From assembly GCA_944385065.1 (NCBI GenBank), contig CALWVX010000005.1, forward strand, positions 1 through 24,830: 24,830 bases of DNA, given 5' to 3'. Every line of letters starts with the position of its first letter. Positions within the stretch are counted from its first letter, which is position 1. Positions 6,397 through 13,876 of the stretch are shown in pieces. Below the pieces are notes generated by a model that was not told the origin of the DNA, did no database searches, and saw only the letters and a program-made list of their open reading frames with translations. The translations under genes and the position numbers were made by a program. The DNA is from an uncultured Oscillospiraceae bacterium. Lineage in GTDB: Bacteria > Bacillota > Clostridia > Oscillospirales > Oscillospiraceae.

Positions 6397-7305
6397 TCAG
6401 CAGTACTTGGCGATGGCGGCGTCGATCATGGCGGCGCTCTCGTCCACCACGGCCTGGTCCGCGGGAACCAGGGGGGCCAGAGGCAGGCGCACCGAGCCGC
6501 AGTCGGGGCCGCCCCGCTTGACCAGAATGGCCTTGATGACGGCGTACATATTGCCGTGGGCGGAGCACATCTTGTAGATGATGCGGCAGCACTCGTTCTG
6601 GATCTGGCGGGCCTGCTCCATCTTGCCCTCCAGGAACAGCTCCCGGATCTTCAGATACAGCTCGGGCATGGCACCGTAGGTGCCGCCGATGCCGCCGATG
6701 GCGCCGGCCGCCAGGCCGGAGAGCAGCTGCTCGTCGGGGCCGTTGAAGACAATGGCCCCCTCGTCATGGAACATCTGAATATCCTGGACCGGCATGGAGG
6801 AGTTCTTCACCCCGATCACCCGGGGATTCTTCAGCATCTCCTTCAGCAGGGGCATGGTCAGGGCCACGCCGGCCAGCTGGGGGATGTTGTAGATGACGAA
6901 GTCGGTGTTGGGGGCCGCGTCGGAGATGTCATTCCAGTACTTGGCAATGGCGTGCTCGGGCAGGTGGAAATAGATGGGAGGGATGGAGGCGATGGCGTCC
7001 ACGCCCAGGCTCTCCGCGTGGGCGGCCAGCTCCCGGCTGTCGGCGGTATTGTTGCAGCCCACATGGGCGATCACGGTGAGCTTGCCCTTCACCACCGCCA
7101 TGACGTTCTCCAGAACCGTCTTGCGCTCTTCCACGCTCTGGTAGATGCACTCGCCGGAGGAGCCGCCCACATACAGGCCCTTGACCCCCTTGTTCACAAA
7201 GTGCTGGGCCAGAGCCCGCACCGCGGCGGGGCTGATGGCTCCGTCCTGGTCATAACAGGCGTAAAAGGCGGGGATAATCCCCTGATATTTCTCCATGTTG
7301 TGCAT
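6397..7305 (-). CDS. nanA: N-acetylneuraminate lyase (sialic acid aldolase)
   Basis: Cleaves N-acetylneuraminate into N-acetylmannosamine and pyruvate; member of the DHDPS/NAL family of class I aldolases. In the 302-residue product, the pyruvate carboxylate-binding GGSSGE is at 47-52, Tyr139 lies in YNIP, and the Schiff-base lysine is Lys167 in IGVKNSS, almost the spacing of the E. coli enzyme (Tyr137, Lys165). YVGGSSGECIYQSVEER and GGIGGTYG favour NanA over dihydrodipicolinate synthase. The ATG at 7305 is chosen because TTGGAG lies 9 nt upstream; a TTG five codons earlier would overlap that site. It lies 36 nt after the second permease gene, in the sialic acid operon. Confidence 0.9.
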   Translation of the reverse strand: MHNMEKYQGIIPAFYACYDQDGAISPAAVRALAQHFVNKGVKGLYVGGSSGECIYQSVEERKTVLENVMAVVKGKLTVIAHVGCNNTADSRELAAHAESLGVDAIASIPPIYFHLPEHAIAKYWNDISDAAPNTDFVIYNIPQLAGVALTMPLLKEMLKNPRVIGVKNSSMPVQDIQMFHDEGAIVFNGPDEQLLSGLAAGAIGGIGGTYGAMPELYLKIRELFLEGKMEQARQIQNECCRIIYKMCSAHGNMYAVIKAILVKRGGPDCGSVRLPLAPLVPADQAVVDESAAMIDAAIAKYC

Positions 7306-7341
7306 GATAATCAACTCCAATTCTGACTGCGGACAGGCATC

Positions 7342-8214
7342 TCAGCCCTTGACCGCGCCCATGGCGATGCCCTGGGTAAAATACTTCTGGAACGCGATGA
7401 ACACAATAATGATGGGGATGGAGGCCAGCGCGGCACCCGCCATGATCAGGCCGAAGTCGGAGGACATTTCGCCCTGCAGCTTGGCAATGCCCAGAGGAAG
7501 GGTCCAGACTGTCTCCTTATTGAGCATAACCAGTTGGAGGAAGTAGTCGTTCCAGGTGTTGACGAAGGTAAAGATGGCCAGAGCGCCGATGCCCGGCTTG
7601 ATCATGGGCACCACCACGGTCATGAAGGTGCGCAGCTCACCCGCGCCGTCCACCCGGGCGGCCTCCAGAATCTCGGTGGGAATGGTCTCGGCGAACTGCT
7701 TCATCAGAAATACGCCGAATGGCCAGCCCACCGTCGGCAGAATCACCGCCCACAGAGTATCATTCAGGTGGAAGATCTGGGTCATCTCCTGGTTCAGGGG
7801 GATGACGATAACCTGCTTGGGCAGCGCCATGGCGCAGATGATGATGGTGAACAGCACCGTCCGGCCGATGAACCGCTTCTTGGCCAGGGCGTAGCCTGCC
7901 AGAGAGGCGGTGATGCAGGTGAGCACCATGGCCGCGGCGGAGATAAACACAATGTTGAACAGCCACTGGAAGGCCGGATGCTCAAACAGCCGGGCGTAGT
8001 TGTCCAGCGTCGGCTCTATGGGGAACCAGATAGGCTCCCGGGCGGTGATCTCCAGCTTGGGCTTGAAGGAACCGGTGACGATCCAGTACAGGGGAAACAG
8101 GAAAAAGATGGACACCAGGACCAGGACAATCCCTGAGAATACTTTGTAGCCGGTGGAGGTGCCGGTCAGATCCACATGCCGGTTGAGTTTTTTTACTGCA
8201 GCTTTTTCACTCAT
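7342..8214 (-). CDS. carbohydrate ABC transporter permease, MalG family
   Basis: Second membrane subunit of the importer. The 290-residue protein has six apparent membrane helices (first about 22-45, last near 255-275) and the cytoplasmic EAA loop EAARVDGAGELRTFMTVVVPMIKPG that contacts the ATPase. The C-terminal FTQGIAMGAVKG is typical of MalG/LacG/UgpE permeases. GAGGAGGTG lies 7-8 nt upstream of the ATG, only a few nt after the first permease stop, so the two permeases are probably translationally coupled. With the lyase and deacetylase downstream, the likely substrate is sialic acid or a related amino sugar; this is inference from context. Confidence 0.92.
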   Translation of the reverse strand: MSEKAAVKKLNRHVDLTGTSTGYKVFSGIVLVLVSIFFLFPLYWIVTGSFKPKLEITAREPIWFPIEPTLDNYARLFEHPAFQWLFNIVFISAAAMVLTCITASLAGYALAKKRFIGRTVLFTIIICAMALPKQVIVIPLNQEMTQIFHLNDTLWAVILPTVGWPFGVFLMKQFAETIPTEILEAARVDGAGELRTFMTVVVPMIKPGIGALAIFTFVNTWNDYFLQLVMLNKETVWTLPLGIAKLQGEMSSDFGLIMAGAALASIPIIIVFIAFQKYFTQGIAMGAVKG

Positions 8215-8228
8215 ATTCTCACACCTCC

Positions 8229-9158
8229 TCAGTCCGTCTTCGCCACTTTGAACTGAATGGCGGAGAAAATGGCGATAATGATGGCCAGGACCACGCCGAT
8301 GGCGTTGGCATAGCCCAGATCAAACAGCCGATACGCCGAGTCATAGACCTGATACATAATAGTCATGGTGGCGTTCATGGGGCCGCCGCGGGTCATCAGC
8401 TGAATCAGCGCGAAGCACTGGAAGGAGTTGATGGTGGTGATGACCAGCACATACAAAGTAGTGGGCATGATGGCGGGCCACTTGATTTTCCAGAACACCT
8501 GGAGTTTGGTGGCGCCGTCCACCTGAGCCGCCTCGATGATGGAGTTGTCCACATTGCCCAGAGCGGCCACATACAGTACGATGGGCTGTCCGATAGAGGT
8601 TGTAAAGAGGATCAGGATAATGCACATCAGGGCGGTCTTTCCCTCGCCCAGCCAGTTATAGCCGTCGGTGCCGATCAGCTTGTTGAGAATGCCGTTGTAG
8701 GGGTCCAGAATCCACTTCCACACCACGGTGATGGCCACAGATCCGGTGACCACCGGCAGGTAAAACACACAGCGGAAAAAGGACCGGGTGAAAGCGTTCA
8801 TCTGGTAGATGGCGGAGGCCACCCACAGGGAGAAAGCGGTCACCGCGGGCACCGCCACCACCACGATGATGATGGTGTTGATCAGGCCCTTATGGAATAC
8901 GGGATCCTGAAACAGGCGCACATAGTTGTCCAGCCCCACAAAGGCGTTGATTCCGCCCAGGGAGTAGTCAAACAGGCTGTAGAAGACGCAGATGAACATG
9001 GGAACGACCACGAAGGCCACAAAAAAGATCAGACTGGGAAGCAGAAAGAAATAAGCGGAAATGGTCTCCCTGCGCACCAGGGCGCTGCTCATTCCCGAAG
9101 TGTGAGACGGCTTTCTCGCCTTCTTCGGCTTGACGGCCGCAGAAGCGTTTTGCTCCAT
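8229..9158 (-). CDS. carbohydrate ABC transporter permease, MalF/UgpA family
   Basis: First membrane subunit of the importer. The 309-residue protein has a charged N-terminus (about 30 residues, KPKKARK), a first helix near 34-57 (SAYFFLLPSLIFFVAFVVVP) and about five more, with the EAA loop EAAQVDGATKLQVFWKIKWPAI around 212-233. The GLDNYVRLF segment after helix one is typical of this permease family. An AGAGGGGG ribosome binding site precedes the ATG. It is separated from the binding-protein gene by 138 nt containing a stable hairpin (9218-9255). Confidence 0.92.
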   Translation of the reverse strand: MEQNASAAVKPKKARKPSHTSGMSSALVRRETISAYFFLLPSLIFFVAFVVVPMFICVFYSLFDYSLGGINAFVGLDNYVRLFQDPVFHKGLINTIIIVVVAVPAVTAFSLWVASAIYQMNAFTRSFFRCVFYLPVVTGSVAITVVWKWILDPYNGILNKLIGTDGYNWLGEGKTALMCIILILFTTSIGQPIVLYVAALGNVDNSIIEAAQVDGATKLQVFWKIKWPAIMPTTLYVLVITTINSFQCFALIQLMTRGGPMNATMTIMYQVYDSAYRLFDLGYANAIGVVLAIIIAIFSAIQFKVAKTD

Positions 9159-9217
9159 ACAGAGATTCCCCCTCTTTGCTCAGGATTTTTTCTCCTCCGC
9201 CGGTTGGGGCGAAAGCA

Positions 9218-9255
9218 GCTGTGCCCGCCCCCTCTCATCAGGGAGCGGGCACAGC
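9218..9255 (-). terminator. intercistronic hairpin after the sugar-binding protein gene
   Basis: GCTGTGCCCG and its complement form a 10-bp or longer GC-rich stem (arms from 9218 and to 9255) in the transcript between the binding-protein and permease genes. No U-tract follows on the minus strand. Such hairpins commonly stabilise the upstream binding-protein mRNA or partly terminate transcription, giving more binding protein than permease; that role is inferred. Confidence 0.65.
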
Positions 9256-9296
9256 GTCATGCGGAAGTCAGAATTGATTTCGTCTTCAGCTGCGGA

Positions 9297-10649
9297 TCAG
9301 GCATTCATGGCGGCGTTGGCCTGCTCCACAAAGCTGTCAGCGGCGGTCTGCACATCATCGCCGTTGCCCATGATCGACTGGAGCATGGGCCACCACAGAG
9401 CGCGCTGGGCAACCCAACCGGGAGTCAGGCTGTAGTAGCGGCCCAGATAGTCGCTCATCAGGGCGAAGGGAGCGCGGATATCGGAGTTCTCGTCATCGGC
9501 ATAGATGTCGCCCCAGTCAGCGTGAGCGGGGAAGAAGCCGGTGGTCTTGACGGCCTCGACACCGGCGGTCTGGTCATCGCACACAAACTTCACGAAAGCC
9601 TTGGCGGCATCGATCCGGGCCTGATCGTTGTTGTTGAACACGCACAGGCCGTAGGGGCCGGCCATCTCCAGCTCGGGCACGCCGTCGTCAGAGGGGAAAG
9701 CCATGGCGAAGGGGGTGAACTGGGTCTGATCGGCGTACTGGGTGTAGTTGGAGTAGTTCCAGCAGAAGGTCATGGCGCAGGTGCCGTTGGCGAAGGCCTG
9801 GAGCTCGTCGGCGGCGGCGTAGCTGGTGCTGACGCCCATGGTGCCGGCGTTGACCATCTCCTGGAGCAGGGTCAGGGCGCGCACGTTGTTCTCGCTGTTG
9901 GCGTTGTAGGAGGCACCGTCCTCGGTGACATAGTAGTCGGAGTACAGGTTGTTGACCAGCGCGCGGGTGCCCTGGTCGCCGCCCTGAGCGCCGCAGTAGA
10001 TGATCCCGGTCTCAGCGCAGCTGATGGTGCCGGCATCCATGGCGGCCTTCAGAGCCTCGCAGGCGGCCACGAAATCATCGGTGGTCCAGGTGCGGGTCTC
10101 CTCGTCAATGTACTGCAGAGCGCCGGCGGCCTCAAAGGCCTCGTAGTTGATGGCCATGCAGTGGGCGGCCACGCTCAGGGGGTACATGTAGTAGGTGCCG
10201 TCCAGCTGAGACACGCTGGAGATGCTCTCGGGAATGTCGGTGACGCCCTCCCACAGGTCGGACAGGTCCACCAGCAGCCCCTCCTGGGCGTAGTTGCCGA
10301 TGATGCGCTCGGGACCCTCGAAGACGATGTCGGGGCGGGCGTTGCCGCCGGCAATCAGGTTGGCCAGCTGCTGATCGCCGTCCTGATAGGTCACGGGCAG
10401 GATCTCAACGGTCACATTGGGATTCTGAGCATTGAACGCCTCGATGATGGGCTCCCACGCAGCCGCATCGGTAAAGCCGCCGATGTTGAACGAAGCCACG
10501 GTGATGGTGACGTTCTCAGAGCCGGAGCTGCCGGAAGCCTGGCTGCCGGAACTGCTGGGAGTGCTCTCATCGCCGCCGCCTCCGCAGGCGGTGATGCTCA
10601 GGGCCATGGCCGCGGCCATGGCCAGAGCGAGAATTCTTTTCAGTTTCAT
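9297..10649 (-). CDS. sugar-binding lipoprotein of ABC importer (family 1 SBP)
   Basis: Extracytoplasmic substrate-binding protein that would deliver sugar to the two permeases downstream. The 450-residue product has a lysine-containing signal peptide (MKLKRILALAMAAAMA) with lipobox SITAC, so Cys22 would be lipidated. A low-complexity Gly/Ser linker follows (about 23-46). The mature part starts VTITVASFN and shows the family features: an early PVTYQDGDQQLANLIAGG-like segment, GIIYCGAQGGDQG, and FANGTCAMTFCWNYS in the second lobe. It starts at an ATG preceded by AGAGGAGG. It has its own consensus promoter, so it is the head of the import/catabolism transcript. Specificity for sialic acid rests on the linked lyase and deacetylase genes. 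Confidence 0.9.
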   Translation of the reverse strand: MKLKRILALAMAAAMALSITACGGGGDESTPSSSGSQASGSSGSENVTITVASFNIGGFTDAAAWEPIIEAFNAQNPNVTVEILPVTYQDGDQQLANLIAGGNARPDIVFEGPERIIGNYAQEGLLVDLSDLWEGVTDIPESISSVSQLDGTYYMYPLSVAAHCMAINYEAFEAAGALQYIDEETRTWTTDDFVAACEALKAAMDAGTISCAETGIIYCGAQGGDQGTRALVNNLYSDYYVTEDGASYNANSENNVRALTLLQEMVNAGTMGVSTSYAAADELQAFANGTCAMTFCWNYSNYTQYADQTQFTPFAMAFPSDDGVPELEMAGPYGLCVFNNNDQARIDAAKAFVKFVCDDQTAGVEAVKTTGFFPAHADWGDIYADDENSDIRAPFALMSDYLGRYYSLTPGWVAQRALWWPMLQSIMGNGDDVQTAADSFVEQANAAMNA

Positions 10650-10714
10650 TTTTATGATCCTCCTCTTGAATTTTCGATAAAAACCTACACTTTTTTAAGG
10701 TTCTATCTGTAAGA

Positions 10715-10743
10715 ATTGTACAAGAGAGCCCCTGTTTTGTCAA
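10715..10743 (-). promoter_or_regulatory. strong sigma-A promoter of the import/catabolism operon
   Basis: On the minus strand, TTGACA (10738-10743, full consensus) and TACAAT (10715-10720) are 17 nt apart. The predicted leader of about 58 nt holds a weak AACCT/AGGTT hairpin followed by a short T-run and then the AGAGGAGG ribosome binding site. Confidence 0.88.
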
Positions 10744-10748
10744 GGGCT
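10727..10748. promoter_or_regulatory. candidate operator over the operon promoter
   Basis: An inverted repeat with half-sites AGCCCCTG and CAAGGGCT, separated by 6 nt, covers the -35 box and the spacer of the binding-protein promoter. Position and symmetry fit a repressor site (for example RpiR-, GntR- or LacI-like); no regulator gene lies in the window to assign it to. Confidence 0.45.
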
Positions 10749-10912
10749 TTGCGGAAATAATTTCTGTCCACGTTCCCTCGCATCCGCTTGACATAATTCC
10801 TGTGCGCGTCCGATTCGGACTCCCCTGTACAGCCGTGTCTCAGCGCTCGTCCCAAAGTCCATGGCAGAGCGGCGGACACCGCGTTTCCCGGCCCCTCCCC
10901 TTCGGTGACAGG
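10744..10912. other. intergenic segment upstream of the operon promoter
   Basis: No gene is seen between the epimerase terminator and the binding-protein promoter. The stretch contains loosely symmetric AT-rich motifs (GGAAATAATT near 10752 and ATAATTCC near 10793) upstream of the -35 box that could be regulator sites, but the match is imperfect. Confidence 0.35.
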
Positions 10913-10940
10913 GGAAAAGCGCCCGAAAGGGCGCTTTTCC
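10913..10940 (-). terminator. terminator hairpin after the epimerase gene
   Basis: GGAAAAGCGCCC at 10913-10924 and its perfect complement (12 bp, 4-nt loop) lie 2 nt past the epimerase stop codon. The distal arm on the minus strand ends GCTTTTCC, giving a short U-tract inside the stem. It likely separates epimerase transcription from the operon that restarts at 10715-10743. Confidence 0.7.
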
Positions 10941-10941
10941 A

Positions 10942-12150
10942 TTATGCTTCACCCAGAATCTGACCGATGGTCTGGTCCACCTGGATCAGGCAGCGGGGCA
11001 GGTGGAAGGGCCCCTTGAAGGTGGAACCCTTGGTGCTCGGCATTGTGGGCAGGCCGTCCCGGCGGAGATAGCCGTACCACTCGCCGTACTCCGGGTCGGC
11101 AAAGTGGGCCTTGCAGTAGTCCAGGGTCTTGCAGAACCACTCCAGATACTTCTCGTCTCCGGTGTCCCGGTAGAGCATCATGGAGGCGATGAGAATTTCG
11201 TTGTGGGGCCACCACAGCTTCATGTCGTGCTCATAGGCCTCCGGGGGCTTGCCCAGGCAGTCGATGAAGTAGAGCAGTCCGCCGTACTCCTGATCCCAGC
11301 CGGCCTCGATGGCCCAGTCGAAGATCTGGGCGGCCTTGCTCACCAGCTCCTGGTCTCCGGTGCGGTGGGCGTGCTCCAGCAGGAACCAGGAACCCTCGAT
11401 GTCATGTCCGGGGTTGACGGTGCGGCCCTCGGTATAGTACAGCCGGGGCGTGCCGTCCACATCCACGTTCTCCAGCACGCATTTCAGCTCCGGCTTGACG
11501 TGATACCGGAAAATCTCGTCCACGCACTGCTGGGCCCGCTGCTCGTACTCCTCCTTATGCTCCGGGTCCACCCGCATCAGCACCCCGATCACATTCAGGA
11601 TGATCATGGGCAGGCCGAAGGCACGGCCCGACCGAGTCTCGGGAATGGTCTTGGGACCCAGGCCGGTGGGGTCCTCGCCCCCGTGGCTCAGCTCCCAGTA
11701 CATGTTATAGGCCCAGCGGGCCCGCTCCAGCCGGGCCTTCTCCCCGGTGACGCCATAGTACTCGGCGTTGGCCATGGCACAGAAGGCCTCGGAGTAGTAA
11801 TACCGGCGCTGGCGCAGGGGCCTGCCGTCCTCGGTGACGGTGAAGTACATCCGGTCCCCCGCCTGATGATTGAAGCAGTGGGCCTCCATAAAGTCCAGGC
11901 AGCTCTTGGACGCCGCCAGCCACTCGTCCCGAACTCCGTACACATGACACAGATAGGCGAAAATCCAGCCGCACCGCCCCTGCATCCACACGCTCTTGTC
12001 GGTGGAATAAACTTCCCCCTTCCGGTCCAGACAGGTATACACTCCCCCGTACTTGGGGTCCATCCCGTGCTTGAGCCAGAACTCCACGCTGATTTTCAGC
12101 TGCTCCTGGACCCAGGCCCGGCTGTCCCGCAGTACTTGCTTTGTATCCAT
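10942..12150 (-). CDS. N-acylglucosamine 2-epimerase (AGE/RnBP family)
   Basis: Expected to interconvert N-acetylmannosamine and N-acetylglucosamine, linking the lyase product to GlcNAc catabolism. The 402-residue (alpha/alpha)6-barrel protein shows family motifs: YYYSEAFCAMANAEYY (117-132), NPGHDIEGSWFLLEHA with His249, KLWWPHNE with His316, and FKGPFHLPRCL with His383. His249 and His383 match by motif the two catalytic histidines described for AGE enzymes. This is the AGE-type route, which works on the non-phosphorylated sugar, rather than NanE on ManNAc-6-P. Start: ATG at 12150 with GAGGTG 6 nt upstream; a GTG at 12159 with GGAGGA 5-6 nt upstream is equally possible. It is transcribed from its own promoter at 12207-12235 and followed by a terminator. 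Confidence 0.87.
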   Translation of the reverse strand: MDTKQVLRDSRAWVQEQLKISVEFWLKHGMDPKYGGVYTCLDRKGEVYSTDKSVWMQGRCGWIFAYLCHVYGVRDEWLAASKSCLDFMEAHCFNHQAGDRMYFTVTEDGRPLRQRRYYYSEAFCAMANAEYYGVTGEKARLERARWAYNMYWELSHGGEDPTGLGPKTIPETRSGRAFGLPMIILNVIGVLMRVDPEHKEEYEQRAQQCVDEIFRYHVKPELKCVLENVDVDGTPRLYYTEGRTVNPGHDIEGSWFLLEHAHRTGDQELVSKAAQIFDWAIEAGWDQEYGGLLYFIDCLGKPPEAYEHDMKLWWPHNEILIASMMLYRDTGDEKYLEWFCKTLDYCKAHFADPEYGEWYGYLRRDGLPTMPSTKGSTFKGPFHLPRCLIQVDQTIGQILGEA

Positions 12151-12206
12151 GGCAGACACCTCGCTCCTCCAAAATTTCCGGCGCGCCCGCCGGGGGTTAT
12201 CGTCTT

Positions 12207-12235
12207 ATTGTACCATGTTCCCGCCCGGGTTTCAA
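12207..12235 (-). promoter_or_regulatory. sigma-A promoter of the epimerase gene
   Basis: On the minus strand, TTGAAA (12230-12235) and TACAAT (12207-12212) are 17 nt apart, giving a leader of about 45-50 nt. Confidence 0.8.
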
Positions 12236-12267
12236 TCCAAAATTCCCCTTCTCCCCCGGCAAAATAA

Positions 12268-12291
12268 TTGTCCTCCCCGGGGGGATGACAA
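12268..12291. promoter_or_regulatory. 24-bp imperfect palindrome between divergent promoters, candidate operator
   Basis: The left half TTGTCCTCCCCG and the complement of the right half, TTGTCATCCCCC, agree at 10 of 12 positions. The site covers most of the -35 region of the plus-strand promoter (12285-12290) and lies about 33 bp upstream of the -35 of the epimerase promoter, a good position for coordinating the two divergent units. No cognate regulator is encoded in the window. Confidence 0.45.
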
Positions 12292-12313
12292 AGTGGGCAG
12301 GGCGTGGTATGAT
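12285..12313 (+). promoter_or_regulatory. sigma-A promoter of the DUF624-fumarase operon
   Basis: ATGACA (12285-12290) and TATGAT (12308-12313) are 17 nt apart, 44 nt upstream of the first start codon. It overlaps the palindrome at 12268-12291. Confidence 0.7.
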
Positions 12314-12357
12314 AAAAGATACAGAATTTCCCCCGGCAGCGGAGAGAGGAGTGCCCC

Positions 12358-13011
12358 ATGTTCGCCAGTCTTTTCAATCCGGAGGCTCCCTTTTGGCGCA
12401 GGGTGGCCTCTCTGGCCGACGTTCTCGGTTTGAGCGTGCTGTGGGTCATCCTCTCCCTGCCCGTGGTGACCTGCGGAGCGGCCACCGCCGCCCTGTACGA
12501 CGCGTCGGTGCGCTATGTGCGCCCCGCGTCCCCCGGGGGATTTGTCCGGTTCTGGTCCACCTTCCGCCGGGAAGTGAAGGGCGCCCTGCTGCCCAGCCTG
12601 CTGTCCGCCCTGATTCTGCTGGTGCTGACCGCCGTGCTCCGCTTCTTCGCGGCCGCCGTTCTCAACGAGCTGGCCGGAGCCGTTCTGGTGCTGACCGCCT
12701 TCTTTCTGGTGTCCCTGCTCCCTCTGGGCGGCATCTGCTGGACCTTCCCCGCCCTGTCCCGGTTTGACGCCACCCCTCTGGGGGCGCTGAAGGTGGGAAT
12801 GCAGCTCGCCCTGGCCTATCTGCCCCGGACTCTGGCCGCCGCAGCCCTTCTGCTGGTCTCCGCGGTTCTCAGCGCTCTGTTCTGGTTCCCCCTGCTGCTC
12901 TGCCCCTGCCTGACCGCTGTGGGGTGGTCGTTTCTCATGGAACCGGTTTTCCGCAAGTATACGCCCGCCCCGGACTCGTCCGGCGGGCCGGAGGAGGAGA
13001 ATGACCTGTGA
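12358..13011 (+). CDS. DUF624 (YesL-like) membrane protein
   Basis: A 217-residue membrane protein. The N-terminal MFASLFNPEAPFWRRVASLADVLGLSVLWVILSLPVVTCGAATAAL pattern (a basic segment, one helix, then SLPVVTCGA) is characteristic of the DUF624/YesL family. Further hydrophobic segments lie near 76-98, 103-125, 143-165 and 167-193. The biochemical role is unknown; YesL-type genes are often next to sugar transport and glycan genes, and here it is divergent from the epimerase. It has GGAG/GAGAGGAG ahead of the ATG and is the first gene of the plus-strand operon. Its stop codon overlaps the GTG start of fumarase alpha by 4 nt, so the two are translationally coupled. Confidence 0.82.
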   Translation: MFASLFNPEAPFWRRVASLADVLGLSVLWVILSLPVVTCGAATAALYDASVRYVRPASPGGFVRFWSTFRREVKGALLPSLLSALILLVLTAVLRFFAAAVLNELAGAVLVLTAFFLVSLLPLGGICWTFPALSRFDATPLGALKVGMQLALAYLPRTLAAAALLLVSAVLSALFWFPLLLCPCLTAVGWSFLMEPVFRKYTPAPDSSGGPEEENDL

Positions 13012-13847
13012 AGACAATTTCCGCCGCCGCCCTGACTGAAACGGTGGCCCAGCTCTGCGTGCAAGCCAACACCCATCTGCCCCCGGACGTCGTGTCCGCT
13101 CTGGAGCGGGCCCGCCGGTCCGAGCCCTGGCCTCTGGCCCGGGAGACGCTGGACCTGCTGTGGGACAATCTGGAGCTGGCGGAGCAGAAAAACCTGCCCA
13201 TCTGCCAGGACACCGGCATGGCCTGCGTCTTTGTGGAACTGGGGCAGGAGGTGCGCATCGAGGGCAATTTCGAGGAAGCCGTCCACGAGGGGGTGCGCCG
13301 GGGCTACGGCGAGGGCTATCTGCGCAAGTCCATTGTGGCCGACCCCCTGCGCCGGGCGAACACCGGGGACAATACCCCCGCCGCCATCACGCTGCGCCTG
13401 GTGCCCGGGGATCAGTGCACCGTCACGGTGGCCCCCAAGGGCTTCGGCAGTGAAAACATGAGCCGCCTGGGCATGCTTAAGCCCGCCGACGGGGTGGAGG
13501 GCGTGAAGAAATTCGTGGTGGAGACGGTGCGTCTGGCCGGCTCCAACCCCTGCCCCCCCACCGTGCTGGGCATCGGCATCGGGGGCTCTTTTGACAAGGT
13601 GGCCGCTCTGGCCAAGCATGCTTTGCTGCGGCCTCTGGACACCCCCCATCCCGACCCCTTCTACGCCAGTCTGGAACAGGAGCTGCTGGAGGAGATCAAC
13701 GCCCTCGGGGTAGGCCCCCAGGGCTTCGGCGGCAAAACCACCTGCCTGGGGCTGGCCATCGAGACCGCCCCCACCCATGTGGCCGGGCTGCCGGTGGCGG
13801 TGAATGTGAGCTGCCACGTCACCCGCCGGGCCACGGCGCAGTTGTGA
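13008..13847 (+). CDS. class I fumarate hydratase, alpha subunit
   Basis: Large subunit of a two-subunit, oxygen-sensitive [4Fe-4S] hydro-lyase converting fumarate and malate (or L-tartrate to oxaloacetate in the close paralogue TtdA, which cannot be excluded). The 279-residue product carries ICQDTGMA (Cys66), GDNTPAAI (120-127), PKGFGSENMS (143-152), NPCPPTVLGIGIGG (Cys182) and GGKTTCLGL (Cys246); VSCH near the end contains Cys269. By position, Cys66, Cys182 and Cys269 are the likely cluster ligands (inference). The GTG start overlaps the previous stop as GTGA and is preceded by GGAGGAGGAG. The beta subunit gene is 905 nt downstream, separated by a hydrolase gene, whereas the two subunits are usually adjacent. 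Confidence 0.9.
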   Translation: MKTISAAALTETVAQLCVQANTHLPPDVVSALERARRSEPWPLARETLDLLWDNLELAEQKNLPICQDTGMACVFVELGQEVRIEGNFEEAVHEGVRRGYGEGYLRKSIVADPLRRANTGDNTPAAITLRLVPGDQCTVTVAPKGFGSENMSRLGMLKPADGVEGVKKFVVETVRLAGSNPCPPTVLGIGIGGSFDKVAALAKHALLRPLDTPHPDPFYASLEQELLEEINALGVGPQGFGGKTTCLGLAIETAPTHVAGLPVAVNVSCHVTRRATAQL

Positions 13848-13876
13848 GCCGCCCGCCTGATTTCCGGGAGGTATCC

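Noticed and set aside
5044..7326. 760-residue open frame on the plus strand
   Set aside because: It runs antisense to nagA and nanA, whose motifs and ribosome binding sites are clear. The frame is open only because of the high GC content; the product is His/Gly/Val/Leu-rich without a recognisable domain.
8892..10712. 606-residue open frame on the plus strand
   Set aside because: Antisense to the sugar-binding lipoprotein and the first permease; no start signal and shadow-type composition.
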